Shown: positions 8,450 through 16,514 of the stretch, one piece after another | How the letters are laid out: every line of letters begins with the position of its first letter | Position numbering within the stretch: position 1 is the stretch's first letter | Assembly: GCA_947500035.1 (NCBI GenBank) | Contig: CANMQP010000014.1 | Location: 62,001 to 126,000 of the forward strand | DNA length: 64,000 nucleotides | Direction: 5' to 3' | From: an uncultured Kiloniellaceae bacterium | Lineage (GTDB): Bacteria; Pseudomonadota; Alphaproteobacteria; Kiloniellales; Kiloniellaceae | Made by a program: the position numbers and the translations under genes | Notes under the pieces: model-generated | The model's input: the letters and a program-made list of their open reading frames with translations, nothing else | Databases searched by the model: none | What the model was told of the DNA's origin: nothing

Positions 8450-10519
8450 TCATCCTCCCGCCCGCTCCATGATCAGATGCCCCTGACCCACGCGGCGCAC
8501 CGACCATCCGGGCCGCACGAGCGTTGTCGTTTGCGCCTCCGAAACGACCGCAGGCCCCCGGCTCGCATGACCGTTGATCGCGGCCCGTTCGATTACCCGG
8601 TAAGTCAGCGCTCGCCGCGCGTTGAGATCGTAAATATCGCGTTGGCTTGGCTGGCTGTCTTCCGTCACCGCCCCGGGGACGTCGCTTGGCCCCGTCGCCT
8701 TACGTTCCCGCGCGCCGACACTGACCGAGACCAGTTCAATGGAAATGTTTTCCAGCGTAAAGCCGACCAGCGCCAGGTAGCGCTCCTCAAACCGGGCGGC
8801 GAGGTTCTTGAAGCCCTCTTCGAATCTCTCCGGGTCCGGCAGGCTCAAAGGGATCTCAAGCCCCTGCCCGCTGTAACGAAGTTCCAGCTTGATCGAAGAC
8901 TCGATCTCGTCGGGCGGCACCGCCTCGGCCACGATGTCCCGCACATACGCAAGCGTCTCCTCGACCCGCGTCCGCAAGAGCTGCGCATTGATCTCTTCCA
9001 GAGGCTCAACCTCGGAAATGGCGCTCTCAAACGCGACCGGTGATCGCAAGAATCCCACTGCCGAACCCACGCCCGCGTTTTGCGGCACAATGATCCGCTT
9101 AATGCCCAACTTGTCCGCGATCCGGGCGCCGTGCAGGCCGCCTCCGCCGCCCGAAACGAGCAGATCGAAGCTCGAAACATCCAGCCCAAGTTCGACCCCG
9201 TGGACCCGCGCGGCATTGGCCATGGTCTCGTCAGCGAGCTCGATGATGCCCGCCGCCGCAGGTTCCACCGCGTCCATGCCCAACGGGTTCTGAATCTGCC
9301 GTGCGATCGCGTCAGGGGCCCTTTCGGGCGCCAACGCGATAATACCCCCGGCAAAACCATCCGAAGCGATATTTCCCACGGTCACGTGCGCGTCGGTGAT
9401 GGTCGCATCCTCACCACCACGATTGTAGGCGGCCGGCCCCGGCTCGGAACTCGCGCTTTTCGGTCCGACTTTCAGCCGCCCCAGAGTATCGATGTTGGCA
9501 ATCGATCCGCCGCCCGCGCCGATCTCGACCAGCTCGACGGTGGGCACCCTGACCGGCAGGCCGCTGCCTTTGACATCGCGCCAGGCCCGCGCAACCTCGA
9601 AGCGGCGGCTGGTCTGCGGCTGACCCTTTTCGATGAAGCAGATCTTGGCGGTGGTGCCGCCGATGTCCAGCGACAGGGTCTTGTCGGAGCCGACTTCGCG
9701 GGCAACGTGCGCCGCCAGGGCCACGCCGCCCGCGGGCCCGCCCTCGACCAGCCTGATGGGAAAGCGCGTCGCCTGATCCAGGGTCGTCAAAGCGCCATCG
9801 GACAGCATCATCAGAAAGGACCCGTCGAAGCCCCGGTCCTGAAGCTGCGACAAGAGCCGCCCGAGATAGCGTGACATCAAGGGACGGACATAGGCATTGG
9901 CGCAGACCGTGGAAAAGCGTTCGTACTCGCGGATCTCCCCGGCAACCTCGGAACTCAGGCAAAGGGTGACGTCATTGCCCAGCTGCGTCCTGAGCCGTTC
10001 GGCGACAAAGACCTCATGGGCCGGATTTTTATAAGAATGCAGGAACCCGATGGCGACCGCTTCGACCTCCTGCGCGCGCAACCGCGCGGCCAGGCTGTCG
10101 ATATCCTGTTCCGTCGGCGCAATGGAAACCGAGCCATCGGCCAAAATCCGTTCCGCAAGCCCCAGGCGCAGAGGCCGGGGCACCAGCGGTTCCGGCATCT
10201 CGATGTCGAGGGCATACTGCTCAAAACGCTTTTCGGTCCGCATCCCCAGCACATCGCGAAAGCCCGCCGTGGTCACCAGGGCGGTCTTGGCACCCCGGCG
10301 CTCGATCAGGGCGTTGGTGGCCAAGGTCGTGCCATGCACGACGCCGGTGATTTCTGCGTGGGTCTTGGAGAGGCTGTGTAGAAGACGGTCAACACCGTCC
10401 AGCGCGGCAACTTCCGGTGCCTGCGCGGAGGTCAGCACCTTGACGGACGTCAGGCCCTCCGGGGTCTCGGCAACCACATCCGTGAAGGTCCCGCCGATAT
10501 CGATCGCAAGTCGCAGCAT
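8450..10519 (-). CDS. hyuA: Hydantoinase/oxoprolinase subunit A (HyuA)
   Basis: A 689-residue protein with the ASKHA-type phosphate-binding loop LRLAIDIGGTFTDVV at the N-terminus, HGTTLATNALIERRG, and a second nucleotide motif SLDIGGTTAKICFIE near residue 285. These are the hallmarks of HyuA/oxoprolinase, which activates the ring carbonyl with ATP. It is first in the operon hyuA-hyuB-dctP-dctQ-dctM-gntR. No good ribosome-binding site precedes ATG 10519, and the best promoter candidate puts transcription start almost at the ATG. The substrate (hydantoin, N-methylhydantoin or oxoproline) is not resolved. Confidence 0.9.
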   Translation of the reverse strand: MLRLAIDIGGTFTDVVAETPEGLTSVKVLTSAQAPEVAALDGVDRLLHSLSKTHAEITGVVHGTTLATNALIERRGAKTALVTTAGFRDVLGMRTEKRFEQYALDIEMPEPLVPRPLRLGLAERILADGSVSIAPTEQDIDSLAARLRAQEVEAVAIGFLHSYKNPAHEVFVAERLRTQLGNDVTLCLSSEVAGEIREYERFSTVCANAYVRPLMSRYLGRLLSQLQDRGFDGSFLMMLSDGALTTLDQATRFPIRLVEGGPAGGVALAAHVAREVGSDKTLSLDIGGTTAKICFIEKGQPQTSRRFEVARAWRDVKGSGLPVRVPTVELVEIGAGGGSIANIDTLGRLKVGPKSASSEPGPAAYNRGGEDATITDAHVTVGNIASDGFAGGIIALAPERAPDAIARQIQNPLGMDAVEPAAAGIIELADETMANAARVHGVELGLDVSSFDLLVSGGGGGLHGARIADKLGIKRIIVPQNAGVGSAVGFLRSPVAFESAISEVEPLEEINAQLLRTRVEETLAYVRDIVAEAVPPDEIESSIKLELRYSGQGLEIPLSLPDPERFEEGFKNLAARFEERYLALVGFTLENISIELVSVSVGARERKATGPSDVPGAVTEDSQPSQRDIYDLNARRALTYRVIERAAINGHASRGPAVVSEAQTTTLVRPGWSVRRVGQGHLIMERAGG

Positions 10520-10525
10520 TCCATA

Positions 10526-10560
10526 AAAGTACGTACTTTATAGTATTGTGTCAACAATAC
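10526..10560 (-). promoter_or_regulatory. Promoter/operator region of the hyuA operon
   Basis: The 57-base gap upstream of hyuA holds a perfect 14-bp palindrome AAAGTACGTACTTT (10526-10539) and a second inverted repeat, GTATTGT (10543-10549) with ACAATAC (10554-10560). On the minus strand TTGACA (10554-10549) and TACTTT (10531-10526) are 17 bases apart, a plausible -35/-10 pair. The palindrome overlaps the -10 side, as expected of an autoregulatory site for the GntR/UTRA protein ending the operon. Binding is inferred. Confidence 0.55.
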
Positions 10561-10576
10561 CCCTGGGAACCGCTCT

Positions 10577-11494
10577 TCAGACCTCTTCCGAAGCCAGGAA
10601 CTTCCGGAGTGCGCTCAAGGCCCGGTCCGGCTCTTCTTCGGGGATGAAATGGCCGCAGGGCATGGGCGCGAAGCTGCAACCGGGCGCCCAGGCTTCCCAG
10701 ATGCTTCGGATATCGAAGTTCTTTCCCACGACGCCCTGATCGCCCCACATCACCAAGGTCGGGCAGGCAATGGTCCGGCCCGCTGCCCGGTCCGCGCGGT
10801 CATGCCCGATATCCTGGAAGAGGCCCGCGCGAAAGCACTCGCACATGGCGACGATGGCTTCCTCGCTGGTGCTGGCGGCGATATAGGCTTCGAAAGCCTC
10901 CGGATCGTAAGGCGCCGCCTGCCCGGGTAAGCCGGTCAGAATTTGCCCCATAAACATCGCCGGGTTGCCCCGGATCAGGCTTTCCGGAATCGGACCCGGC
11001 TGGGTCAGAAAGAAGAAATAGTAGTAGTCCTGCGCGATCTTCGCCGTTGTTCGTTCGTAGAAGTTCAGCGCCGGCACGATGTCCATAACGGCAAGGCGTT
11101 CGATCTGCTCCGGATGATCCAGCGCCATACGCCGCGCGACCCTCGCGCCCCGGTCGTGTCCCACCAGCCGGAAGCTCTCAAAGCCCAGAGCTTCCATCAC
11201 CTCTATCTGCTCCTGAGCGTAGGTTCGCTTGGCGTAGGCAAGATGTCCGGGCGAAAGACCCGGCTTGTGACTCTCCCCGCGCCCGCGCAGGTCCGTGAGC
11301 ACGACCGAGTAGTCTTCGGCGAGCCGCGGGGCAATCCCGTGCCAGCAGAGATGGGTCTGGGGATCGCCATGCAGCATCAGCAGCGGCGGCCCCTCCCCGC
11401 CGACAAGCGCAAGGATTTCACCCTCCGTGGTCTGGACCCGTTGGCGCTTGAAACCAGGGAGCAGACGTTTATCGAGATCTTCAAAGAGTTTCAC
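10577..11494 (-). CDS. Alpha/beta hydrolase of the haloacetate dehalogenase-like group
   Basis: A 305-residue alpha/beta hydrolase. HGDPQTHLCWH (42-52), DLRGRGES, the nucleophile elbow VGHDRGARVARR (nucleophile Asp114), MDIVP (Asp138) and PCGHF (His282) match the fluoroacetate/haloacetate dehalogenase subgroup, including the carboxylate-binding arginines of HDRGAR. The His-Trp pair that binds the leaving fluoride in characterised enzymes is replaced by Tyr159-Phe160 (DYYYFFFLTQP), so defluorination should not be assumed. The start overlaps the 3' end of the arsR gene by 14 bases, so the two are coupled and the regulator probably controls this hydrolase. Confidence 0.8.
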   Translation of the reverse strand: MKLFEDLDKRLLPGFKRQRVQTTEGEILALVGGEGPPLLMLHGDPQTHLCWHGIAPRLAEDYSVVLTDLRGRGESHKPGLSPGHLAYAKRTYAQEQIEVMEALGFESFRLVGHDRGARVARRMALDHPEQIERLAVMDIVPALNFYERTTAKIAQDYYYFFFLTQPGPIPESLIRGNPAMFMGQILTGLPGQAAPYDPEAFEAYIAASTSEEAIVAMCECFRAGLFQDIGHDRADRAAGRTIACPTLVMWGDQGVVGKNFDIRSIWEAWAPGCSFAPMPCGHFIPEEEPDRALSALRKFLASEEV

Positions 11495-11804
11495 CGAGCC
11501 ACCTCCGATATTCCTTCAGCGCCTTTTCATTGCGCCGGTAATAAGACCACTTGCCGATGCGCTGCACGCTCAGGAAGCCGGCGCGCTTCAGCAGTTCCAG
11601 GTGACGGCTGACCGTCGGCTGGCTCATGCCCAGCCTGGCGGTGATCAGGGTCACACAGACGCCGATCCGGACCGGATCGCCCGTCGTCTGCTCGCTGAAG
11701 TGCGCTCCGGGCGTTTTCAGCCACTGCAGAATTTGCATGCGCACGGCGCTCGCCAGGGCCTTGGCCTGCTCTTCGCGGTATTCCGGCAAATTCAATGAAT
11801 CCAT
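11481..11804 (-). CDS. ArsR family winged-helix regulator
   Basis: A 107-residue ArsR/SmtB-type repressor. The helix-turn-helix region reads LITARLGMSQPTVSRHLELL, followed by the wing GFLSVQRIGKWSYYRRN. No metal-binding CxC motif is present, so it more likely senses an organic ligand. A consensus-quality promoter lies immediately upstream and would start transcription at or next to the ATG. It is coupled by overlap to the downstream alpha/beta hydrolase gene. Confidence 0.85.
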   Translation of the reverse strand: MDSLNLPEYREEQAKALASAVRMQILQWLKTPGAHFSEQTTGDPVRIGVCVTLITARLGMSQPTVSRHLELLKRAGFLSVQRIGKWSYYRRNEKALKEYRRWLGETL

Positions 11805-11811
11805 AGATAGC

Positions 11812-11840
11812 TATTTAACGATGTGACTAACGACTGTCAA
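11812..11840 (-). promoter_or_regulatory. Sigma70-type promoter of arsR, likely leaderless transcript
   Basis: On the minus strand TTGACA (11840-11835) is followed after exactly 17 bases by TAAATA (11817-11812). The ATG of arsR begins only 7 bases beyond the -10, so the mRNA probably starts at or within a few bases of the start codon. The overlapping AATAGCTATC is partly palindromic and could be the repressor's own site. Confidence 0.6.
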
Positions 11841-11888
11841 TGCCTGGCTGTGGATCATCTCTCGTTCCGTTTATAATTACCTTTTACA

Positions 11889-11928
11889 ATGCTGATCACC
11901 TAAATCATATTATGAAAATGATCAGCAT
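11889..11928. promoter_or_regulatory. Operator-like inverted repeat upstream of the SDR gene
   Basis: ATGCTGATCA (11889-11898) and TGATCAGCAT (11919-11928) form a perfect 10-bp inverted repeat with a 20-base spacer. Inside the spacer is a second palindrome TCATA-T-TATGA (11905-11915). The same inner motif recurs before the GntR gene at 12715. A TATAAT (11872-11877) lies just upstream. Likely control region for the SDR/TAXI cluster. Confidence 0.55.
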
Positions 11929-11967
11929 CAGGATCGAGTCAGGACTTTCAGAAAGAGCGGCGGTGTT

Positions 11968-12711
11968 ATGAGCAAAAGTCACACGGACCGGCCAAGCGGT
12001 GCAGTTCTTGTCGCCGGAGGTGCGGGCGCCATCGGCTCGGCCATCGTCTCCCGGCTAGAGGAGAACGGCAGAGAGGTGATTGTCCTGGATCAGAAGGCGC
12101 CTGCCCGCGCAAGCACCGCCTTTCAGGAGGCCGATATCACCTGTGAAGCCTCGGTCACGGCCGCGCTCACTTCGATTGTCGAGCGCTTCGGCGTGCCGGA
12201 CAGCCTGATCTCCGCCGCGGGCTATCTCTCGGATGGCCCCTTCCTGAAGATGACGTCCCGGGAGATTCAGGCGCACCTCAACGTCAATCTCTACGGCGCC
12301 TTCCATGTTGCCCGGCAGATGGCGGAACTCATGATGGGCCTGGGCGGCAAAATCCTCTTCATTTCCTCCATTCATGGACAGATCGGCGTCCCGAACCGTG
12401 GCGCCTATGCGATGTCGAAAGCGGCTCTGGGTGCCATGGCCCGCGCCATGGCGGTGGAGCTGGCCCCGCACAGGATCCGGGTCAATGTGCTGGCGCCGGG
12501 GGCAGTGAATGCGGGCATGGGCCCGGACCCGAAGGCGCGCGGTTACTGGCAGTCCGAAACACCGGCCATGCGCATTGCGGAGGCGGATGAGATCGCACGC
12601 TTCGCGGCCATGCTGACGTCTGACGACGCCAGCTTTCTGACCGGTCAGACCATTGCCCTCGACGGCGGCGCCAGCAATCTGCGTCCGCAAAGGCTCATTG
12701 ACGTGGACTAA
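11968..12711 (+). CDS. Short-chain dehydrogenase/reductase (SDR)
   Basis: A 247-residue classical SDR. The cofactor loop is AGGAGAIGSAI, an Asp after the second strand (VLDQK) favours NAD(H), ISAAG replaces NNAG, the catalytic serines are in FISSIHG, and the active-site Tyr/Lys are in YAMSK. The C-terminal LTGQTIALDGG is also typical. It would oxidise or reduce a secondary alcohol/ketone. It precedes a GntR regulator and a TAXI-type TRAP importer, so it probably acts on the imported compound. Its upstream region carries the same TCATA-N-TATGA palindrome as the regulator gene. Confidence 0.88.
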   Translation: MSKSHTDRPSGAVLVAGGAGAIGSAIVSRLEENGREVIVLDQKAPARASTAFQEADITCEASVTAALTSIVERFGVPDSLISAAGYLSDGPFLKMTSREIQAHLNVNLYGAFHVARQMAELMMGLGGKILFISSIHGQIGVPNRGAYAMSKAALGAMARAMAVELAPHRIRVNVLAPGAVNAGMGPDPKARGYWQSETPAMRIAEADEIARFAAMLTSDDASFLTGQTIALDGGASNLRPQRLIDVD

Positions 12712-12714
12712 AAA

Positions 12715-12725
12715 TCATAATATGA
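12715..12725. promoter_or_regulatory. TCATA-A-TATGA palindrome upstream of the FCD regulator
   Basis: An 11-base perfect palindrome only four bases after the SDR stop and 84 bases before the regulator start. It matches TCATA-T-TATGA at 11905-11915 in everything but the central base. The pair suggests one regulator acting on both promoters, most simply the GntR protein encoded next. Confidence 0.5.
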
Positions 12726-12809
12726 AATGGCACTTGAGATTACGAAACGGGTCGGCGGCAAGACTCTGCACGCAAAAAAAGACTCGGCACGATCTCACAG
12801 GGAGAGGCA

Positions 12810-13511
12810 ATGAAACAGCAATCATCGAGCACGATCGTCAGCGAACTGGCTGCGCGGCTGCGCCGTGACATTGCGCTGGGTTTCCTCGCCCCGGGTGCGC
12901 GCCTGAACATAGAGGCATTGAAGCGCACGCAAAAGGTCTCTCACCCCTCTATCCGCGAGGCACTGGCTCTGCTCGCCGGCGAAGGCTACGTCTCTGCCGA
13001 GGGCAATAAGGGATACCGGGTTCTCGACTCCTCCCTCGAAGATCTGCAGGACACCACGCGGCTGCGGGCCGAGCTGGAATGCCTCGGCCTGACCTGGTCG
13101 ATCGGCCAGAGCGACAAAGACTGGCGCGCCGCGGTTGTCGCTGCGCACTACGCTTTGAGCGAAGTCGAGTCGGAGATGCTCACGGACCCGGCCGCCTTTG
13201 CGATTGAATGGGACGAGCGCAACAAGCAGTTTCATCTCGCGCTGATCAGCCATTGCGGTTCGCCGCGGTTGATCGAGACGGTCTCGGCCTATTACGACCT
13301 GACCCGCCGTTACCGGCTGATGGCCTATTCCAAGACGCACTCCGATCACCGGAGCTGGCTGGAACGCAGCGCGTGCGAACATACGGCGCTGAAGGACCAT
13401 GCCCTCTCGGGCGACGTGAAGGCGGGCTGCGCGCTCCTGCGCGAGCACACAAACAAAAGCACGGCCCAGGCGGACGCCGTCGTATTTCAGCTCTCCGGGG
13501 CGAACACCTGA
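12810..13511 (+). CDS. GntR family regulator, FCD (FadR C-terminal-like) type
   Basis: A 233-residue protein with an N-terminal winged helix (LRRDIALGFLAPGARLNIEA, then VSHPSIREALALLAGEGYVS) and an alpha-helical FCD ligand domain containing the metal/ligand-type residues D..R..H (WDERNKQFHLALISHCGS). Start ATG 12810 follows AGGGAGAGGCA. It lies between the SDR and the TAXI importer genes and should control them in response to the imported acid or its metabolite. Confidence 0.87.
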   Translation: MKQQSSSTIVSELAARLRRDIALGFLAPGARLNIEALKRTQKVSHPSIREALALLAGEGYVSAEGNKGYRVLDSSLEDLQDTTRLRAELECLGLTWSIGQSDKDWRAAVVAAHYALSEVESEMLTDPAAFAIEWDERNKQFHLALISHCGSPRLIETVSAYYDLTRRYRLMAYSKTHSDHRSWLERSACEHTALKDHALSGDVKAGCALLREHTNKSTAQADAVVFQLSGANT

Positions 13512-13556
13512 AACAACATTCAAGCAAGATAATCCGACATTCAAAGGGAGGAAAAA

Positions 13557-14510
13557 ATGGTGAAATTAACATGCTTTTTGGCGGGCACGGCGCTCGCCTT
13601 AACGACCGGAATTGCCAGCGCTCAAGAGCGCGTGACCTATAAGTCGGCCAAATCGACGTCCTCGTACTATCAGATGGGGGTGCAGATATCGGAGGCGATA
13701 AAAGACGGCACCGAGGGCGGCATCATCGTTACGGTTGAAGAGAGCCAGGGTTCGGTCCAAAACGTCATGGAGGTGCGCGCGCGTGGCGCAGACTATGTCT
13801 TTACCACACCGCCTGTGCTGGTCAGCCTCGCCCAGCAGGGCAAGGCGATGTTCAAAGACAAGAGCGACCCCGCCTTCGACAACATCCGGGCCCTCTTCCC
13901 CATCCCGTCGCTGACGATGCATTTCGTCATGTCCGACAACAGCGGGATCACTGATTTCGCGAGCATGGAAGGCAAGACGATCCTCCTGGGCAAAGGTTCC
14001 TTCGGTGCAAGAGAGGGCGAGAAATATCTCAAACTCTTTGGCCTGGAAGGAAAAGTCGAGTTGGCCGAAGTGGAACTCTCCAACGCCGTCGCGGCTCTGA
14101 AAAACGGCCAGATCGACGGCTTCGTGACGGCCGGGTCTTATCCCGCGCCAAACGTGATCGAAGCAGCGGCAACCACGGGCGTGAAAGTCATGTCGCTGAA
14201 TGACGAGCAGATCGCGCAGACCAAACGGACCAAGCTGGTGATCCCGGCGGGCACCTATGCCGGGCAGGATGCCGACATCACGACGACGGCCCTGCCGGTG
14301 GCCGCCTTCACGACCACGGCCATGAGCGATGACGTGGCCTATGAACTCACCAAGACCTTCTGGGAGCAGCGCGCCAAAATGGGTGAGGCCGCGCCCTGGT
14401 GGAATGGCGTGAACGAAGGCCTGATGAGCAGTATCACGGGCAAGATCCATCCCGGTGCGATCCGCTACTACAAGGAAATCGGTTACAGCCTGACCGACAC
14501 CCAGATGTAA
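13557..14510 (+). CDS. TAXI-type TRAP transporter substrate-binding protein
   Basis: A 317-residue periplasmic protein with a signal peptide (CFLAGTALALTTGIASAQE, cleavage near residue 22). The early YKSAKSTSSYYQMGVQISEA and the later LGKGSFGAREGEKYLKLFG correspond to the TAXI family (TRAP-associated extracytoplasmic immunogenic proteins), which supply fused 4TM/12TM TRAP permeases. GGGAGG six bases before the ATG is an excellent ribosome-binding site. A strong terminator follows before the permease gene, so the binding protein should be made in excess. Confidence 0.87.
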   Translation: MVKLTCFLAGTALALTTGIASAQERVTYKSAKSTSSYYQMGVQISEAIKDGTEGGIIVTVEESQGSVQNVMEVRARGADYVFTTPPVLVSLAQQGKAMFKDKSDPAFDNIRALFPIPSLTMHFVMSDNSGITDFASMEGKTILLGKGSFGAREGEKYLKLFGLEGKVELAEVELSNAVAALKNGQIDGFVTAGSYPAPNVIEAAATTGVKVMSLNDEQIAQTKRTKLVIPAGTYAGQDADITTTALPVAAFTTTAMSDDVAYELTKTFWEQRAKMGEAAPWWNGVNEGLMSSITGKIHPGAIRYYKEIGYSLTDTQM

Positions 14511-14556
14511 CTGCGTCCCGATGTCGGGCGATCGAGCCTGACACCCGGCAAGTGTG

Positions 14557-14590
14557 AAAGCCAGGGTCACTCCTGGCTTTCTTTCTTCTG
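14557..14590 (+). terminator. Rho-independent terminator or attenuator after the TAXI gene
   Basis: AAAGCCAGG (14557-14565) pairs perfectly with CCTGGCTTT (14572-14580) across a 6-base loop and is followed by a pyrimidine/T-rich tract (CTTTCTTC). Lying between the binding-protein and permease genes of one importer, it probably lets only part of transcription reach the permease. Confidence 0.75.
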
Positions 14591-14663
14591 GGCTTTCTCT
14601 TTCTGGACCTTCTCACTCCTGGTTCTCTCTTGGCGCCCTTGCAGCGATGCCGGGTCACCTGAT

Positions 14664-16439
14664 GTGCAAATGGGGTTCCCTGTGCGTAGTATCGTTTTCG
14701 TCGCGGCCTTCGGGCTGGTTGCGTTTCACCTCGCCCTGATCTTTTCCGGGCTGGTACCGAATCTCGTCAGCCGTCCCCTGCATCTGGCGCTTGCCTTGCC
14801 CTGGATACTGCTGGTCGGTGCGCAGTCGCCCGTGATGCGGGTCAGCGGCATCGCCCTGACCATCTGCGGCATCGCGGCGTCGCTTTGGGTGGCCTGGTCC
14901 CACGACGTGCTCTCCGATCAATACGGCTTTCTGGAAGGGAACTTTCAGCTTCTTGTCGCCGCGACCCTGCTGATCGTCGTGTTCGAAGCCGCCCGCCGCG
15001 CAATCGGCTGGCCTCTGCCATTAGTGGCTTTCCTGACCTTGCTTTACGGCCTCTTCGGGCAACACATTCCGGGCGAGTTCGGGCATTCCGGTACGCCGCT
15101 TGCCAGCTTCCTCGGCACCCTGACCATCGCGGAGGGCGGCATCTGGGGCAGTCTGACCGGTGTCTCCGTGAACGTCGTGGCGATTTTCGTGATCTTCGGG
15201 GCCGTCCTCAATGCGGGCGAAGCCGGTCAGGGCTTCATGAACGTCGCTTCCGCCGCAGCCGGACGCCTCAAGGGCGGCGCGGCCAAGGTCTCGGTCCTGT
15301 CCTCCGCCTTTTTCGGCTCCATCTCCGGATCGGCATCGGCCAACGTCGCCTCGACCGGCGCGATCACCCTGCCCGCGATGACCCGGCTGGGTTACCCCAA
15401 GCGCCTGGCGGCCGCGGTCGAGGCCGTGGCGTCCTCCGGCGGGCAGATCATGCCGCCCCTGATGGGCGCCGGTGCCTTTGTCATGGTCGAGCTGACGGGC
15501 GTCTCCTATACCTCGATCATGGCGGCCGCGCTCCTGCCCGCCATCCTCTACTTTCTGGCGGTCTGGGTCGGCGTGAATGCCTACGCCGGGCGCGAAAAGC
15601 TCTCCGGTCTCAGCGCCGAGGACCAGCCGCCGCTGCGGATTGTCCTGATCACCTCGGCCTTCTTCGCGGTACCCTTCGCCCTGCTTCTCATCGGGATGTT
15701 CTGGATCGGCGTGACGCCGCAATACGCCGCGTCCCTGGCCATTCTCGCCAGCTTCCTGCTGCTCTTCTTCAACACCCGCGGCATCGGATCTTGGGCGGAA
15801 ACCCGCGGCCGGATCGAGAACGCGCTGCTCAATGCCGCGCGGCAGGTTTCCATGATCGCGGCCATCATCATCTGCGCGTCCATCATCATCGGCGTGCTCT
15901 CAATCACCGGGCTCGGGGTCAAGATCACCTCCCTGATCCTCTCGGGCTCGGGCGGAATGCTCTGGCCCGCCCTTCTGCTGACCGCACTGGCCTGCCTCAT
16001 CCTGGGCATGGAAGTCCCAACGACGGCGGCTTACGTCATCTGCGTCTCAGTCGCCGGTCCCGCCCTGATCCAGCTGGGGCTCGAACCGCTGCAGGCGCAC
16101 CTCTTCGTCTTCTGGTTTGCCCTGCTCTCGACCATTACGCCGCCGGTCTGCGGCGCCGTGTTCATCGCCGCGGGCATGATCGGCGAAAACTGGCTGAAGG
16201 TCGCGCTGACCGCCATGACTCTTGGGTTCGGTCTTTACATCATCCCCTTGGCGATGATCGCGAACCCGGCTCTGATCGAGCTTCAGACCACGCCCTTGAG
16301 CGCGCTGCTCGCGGCGGTCCAGATCGGGCTCGGGCTGACCCTGATGTCCATTGCCCTGATCGGCGCAAGACCGGCAGCCCTGCGTCTCGCGCTTTTCGCG
16401 GCCGGAGCCGCCGTCATCTTTTTCCGCCTCTTTACCTGA
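14664..16439 (+). CDS. TRAP transporter fused permease (DctQM, TAXI type)
   Basis: A 591-residue membrane protein with roughly 16 hydrophobic segments: a DctQ-like N-terminal part fused to a DctM-like part. Family elements include GSISGSASANVASTGAITLP and SGGQIMPPLMGAGAFVM, and the late LGMEVPTTAAYVI. It imports the ligand of the preceding TAXI protein by ion symport. Starts are GTG 14664, ATG 14670 or GTG 14682 (the last has GGGG six bases upstream); the choice changes only a few residues. The ligand is unknown; the SDR neighbour suggests a hydroxy- or keto-acid. Confidence 0.88.
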   Translation: MQMGFPVRSIVFVAAFGLVAFHLALIFSGLVPNLVSRPLHLALALPWILLVGAQSPVMRVSGIALTICGIAASLWVAWSHDVLSDQYGFLEGNFQLLVAATLLIVVFEAARRAIGWPLPLVAFLTLLYGLFGQHIPGEFGHSGTPLASFLGTLTIAEGGIWGSLTGVSVNVVAIFVIFGAVLNAGEAGQGFMNVASAAAGRLKGGAAKVSVLSSAFFGSISGSASANVASTGAITLPAMTRLGYPKRLAAAVEAVASSGGQIMPPLMGAGAFVMVELTGVSYTSIMAAALLPAILYFLAVWVGVNAYAGREKLSGLSAEDQPPLRIVLITSAFFAVPFALLLIGMFWIGVTPQYAASLAILASFLLLFFNTRGIGSWAETRGRIENALLNAARQVSMIAAIIICASIIIGVLSITGLGVKITSLILSGSGGMLWPALLLTALACLILGMEVPTTAAYVICVSVAGPALIQLGLEPLQAHLFVFWFALLSTITPPVCGAVFIAAGMIGENWLKVALTAMTLGFGLYIIPLAMIANPALIELQTTPLSALLAAVQIGLGLTLMSIALIGARPAALRLALFAAGAAVIFFRLFT

Positions 16440-16514
16440 CTGCGCGAAAGGTGCGAAGCACGGGTTTGAGTCTACTTAAAACCCTGATGGCAATGCAACG
16501 TCGATCGAACCGGC

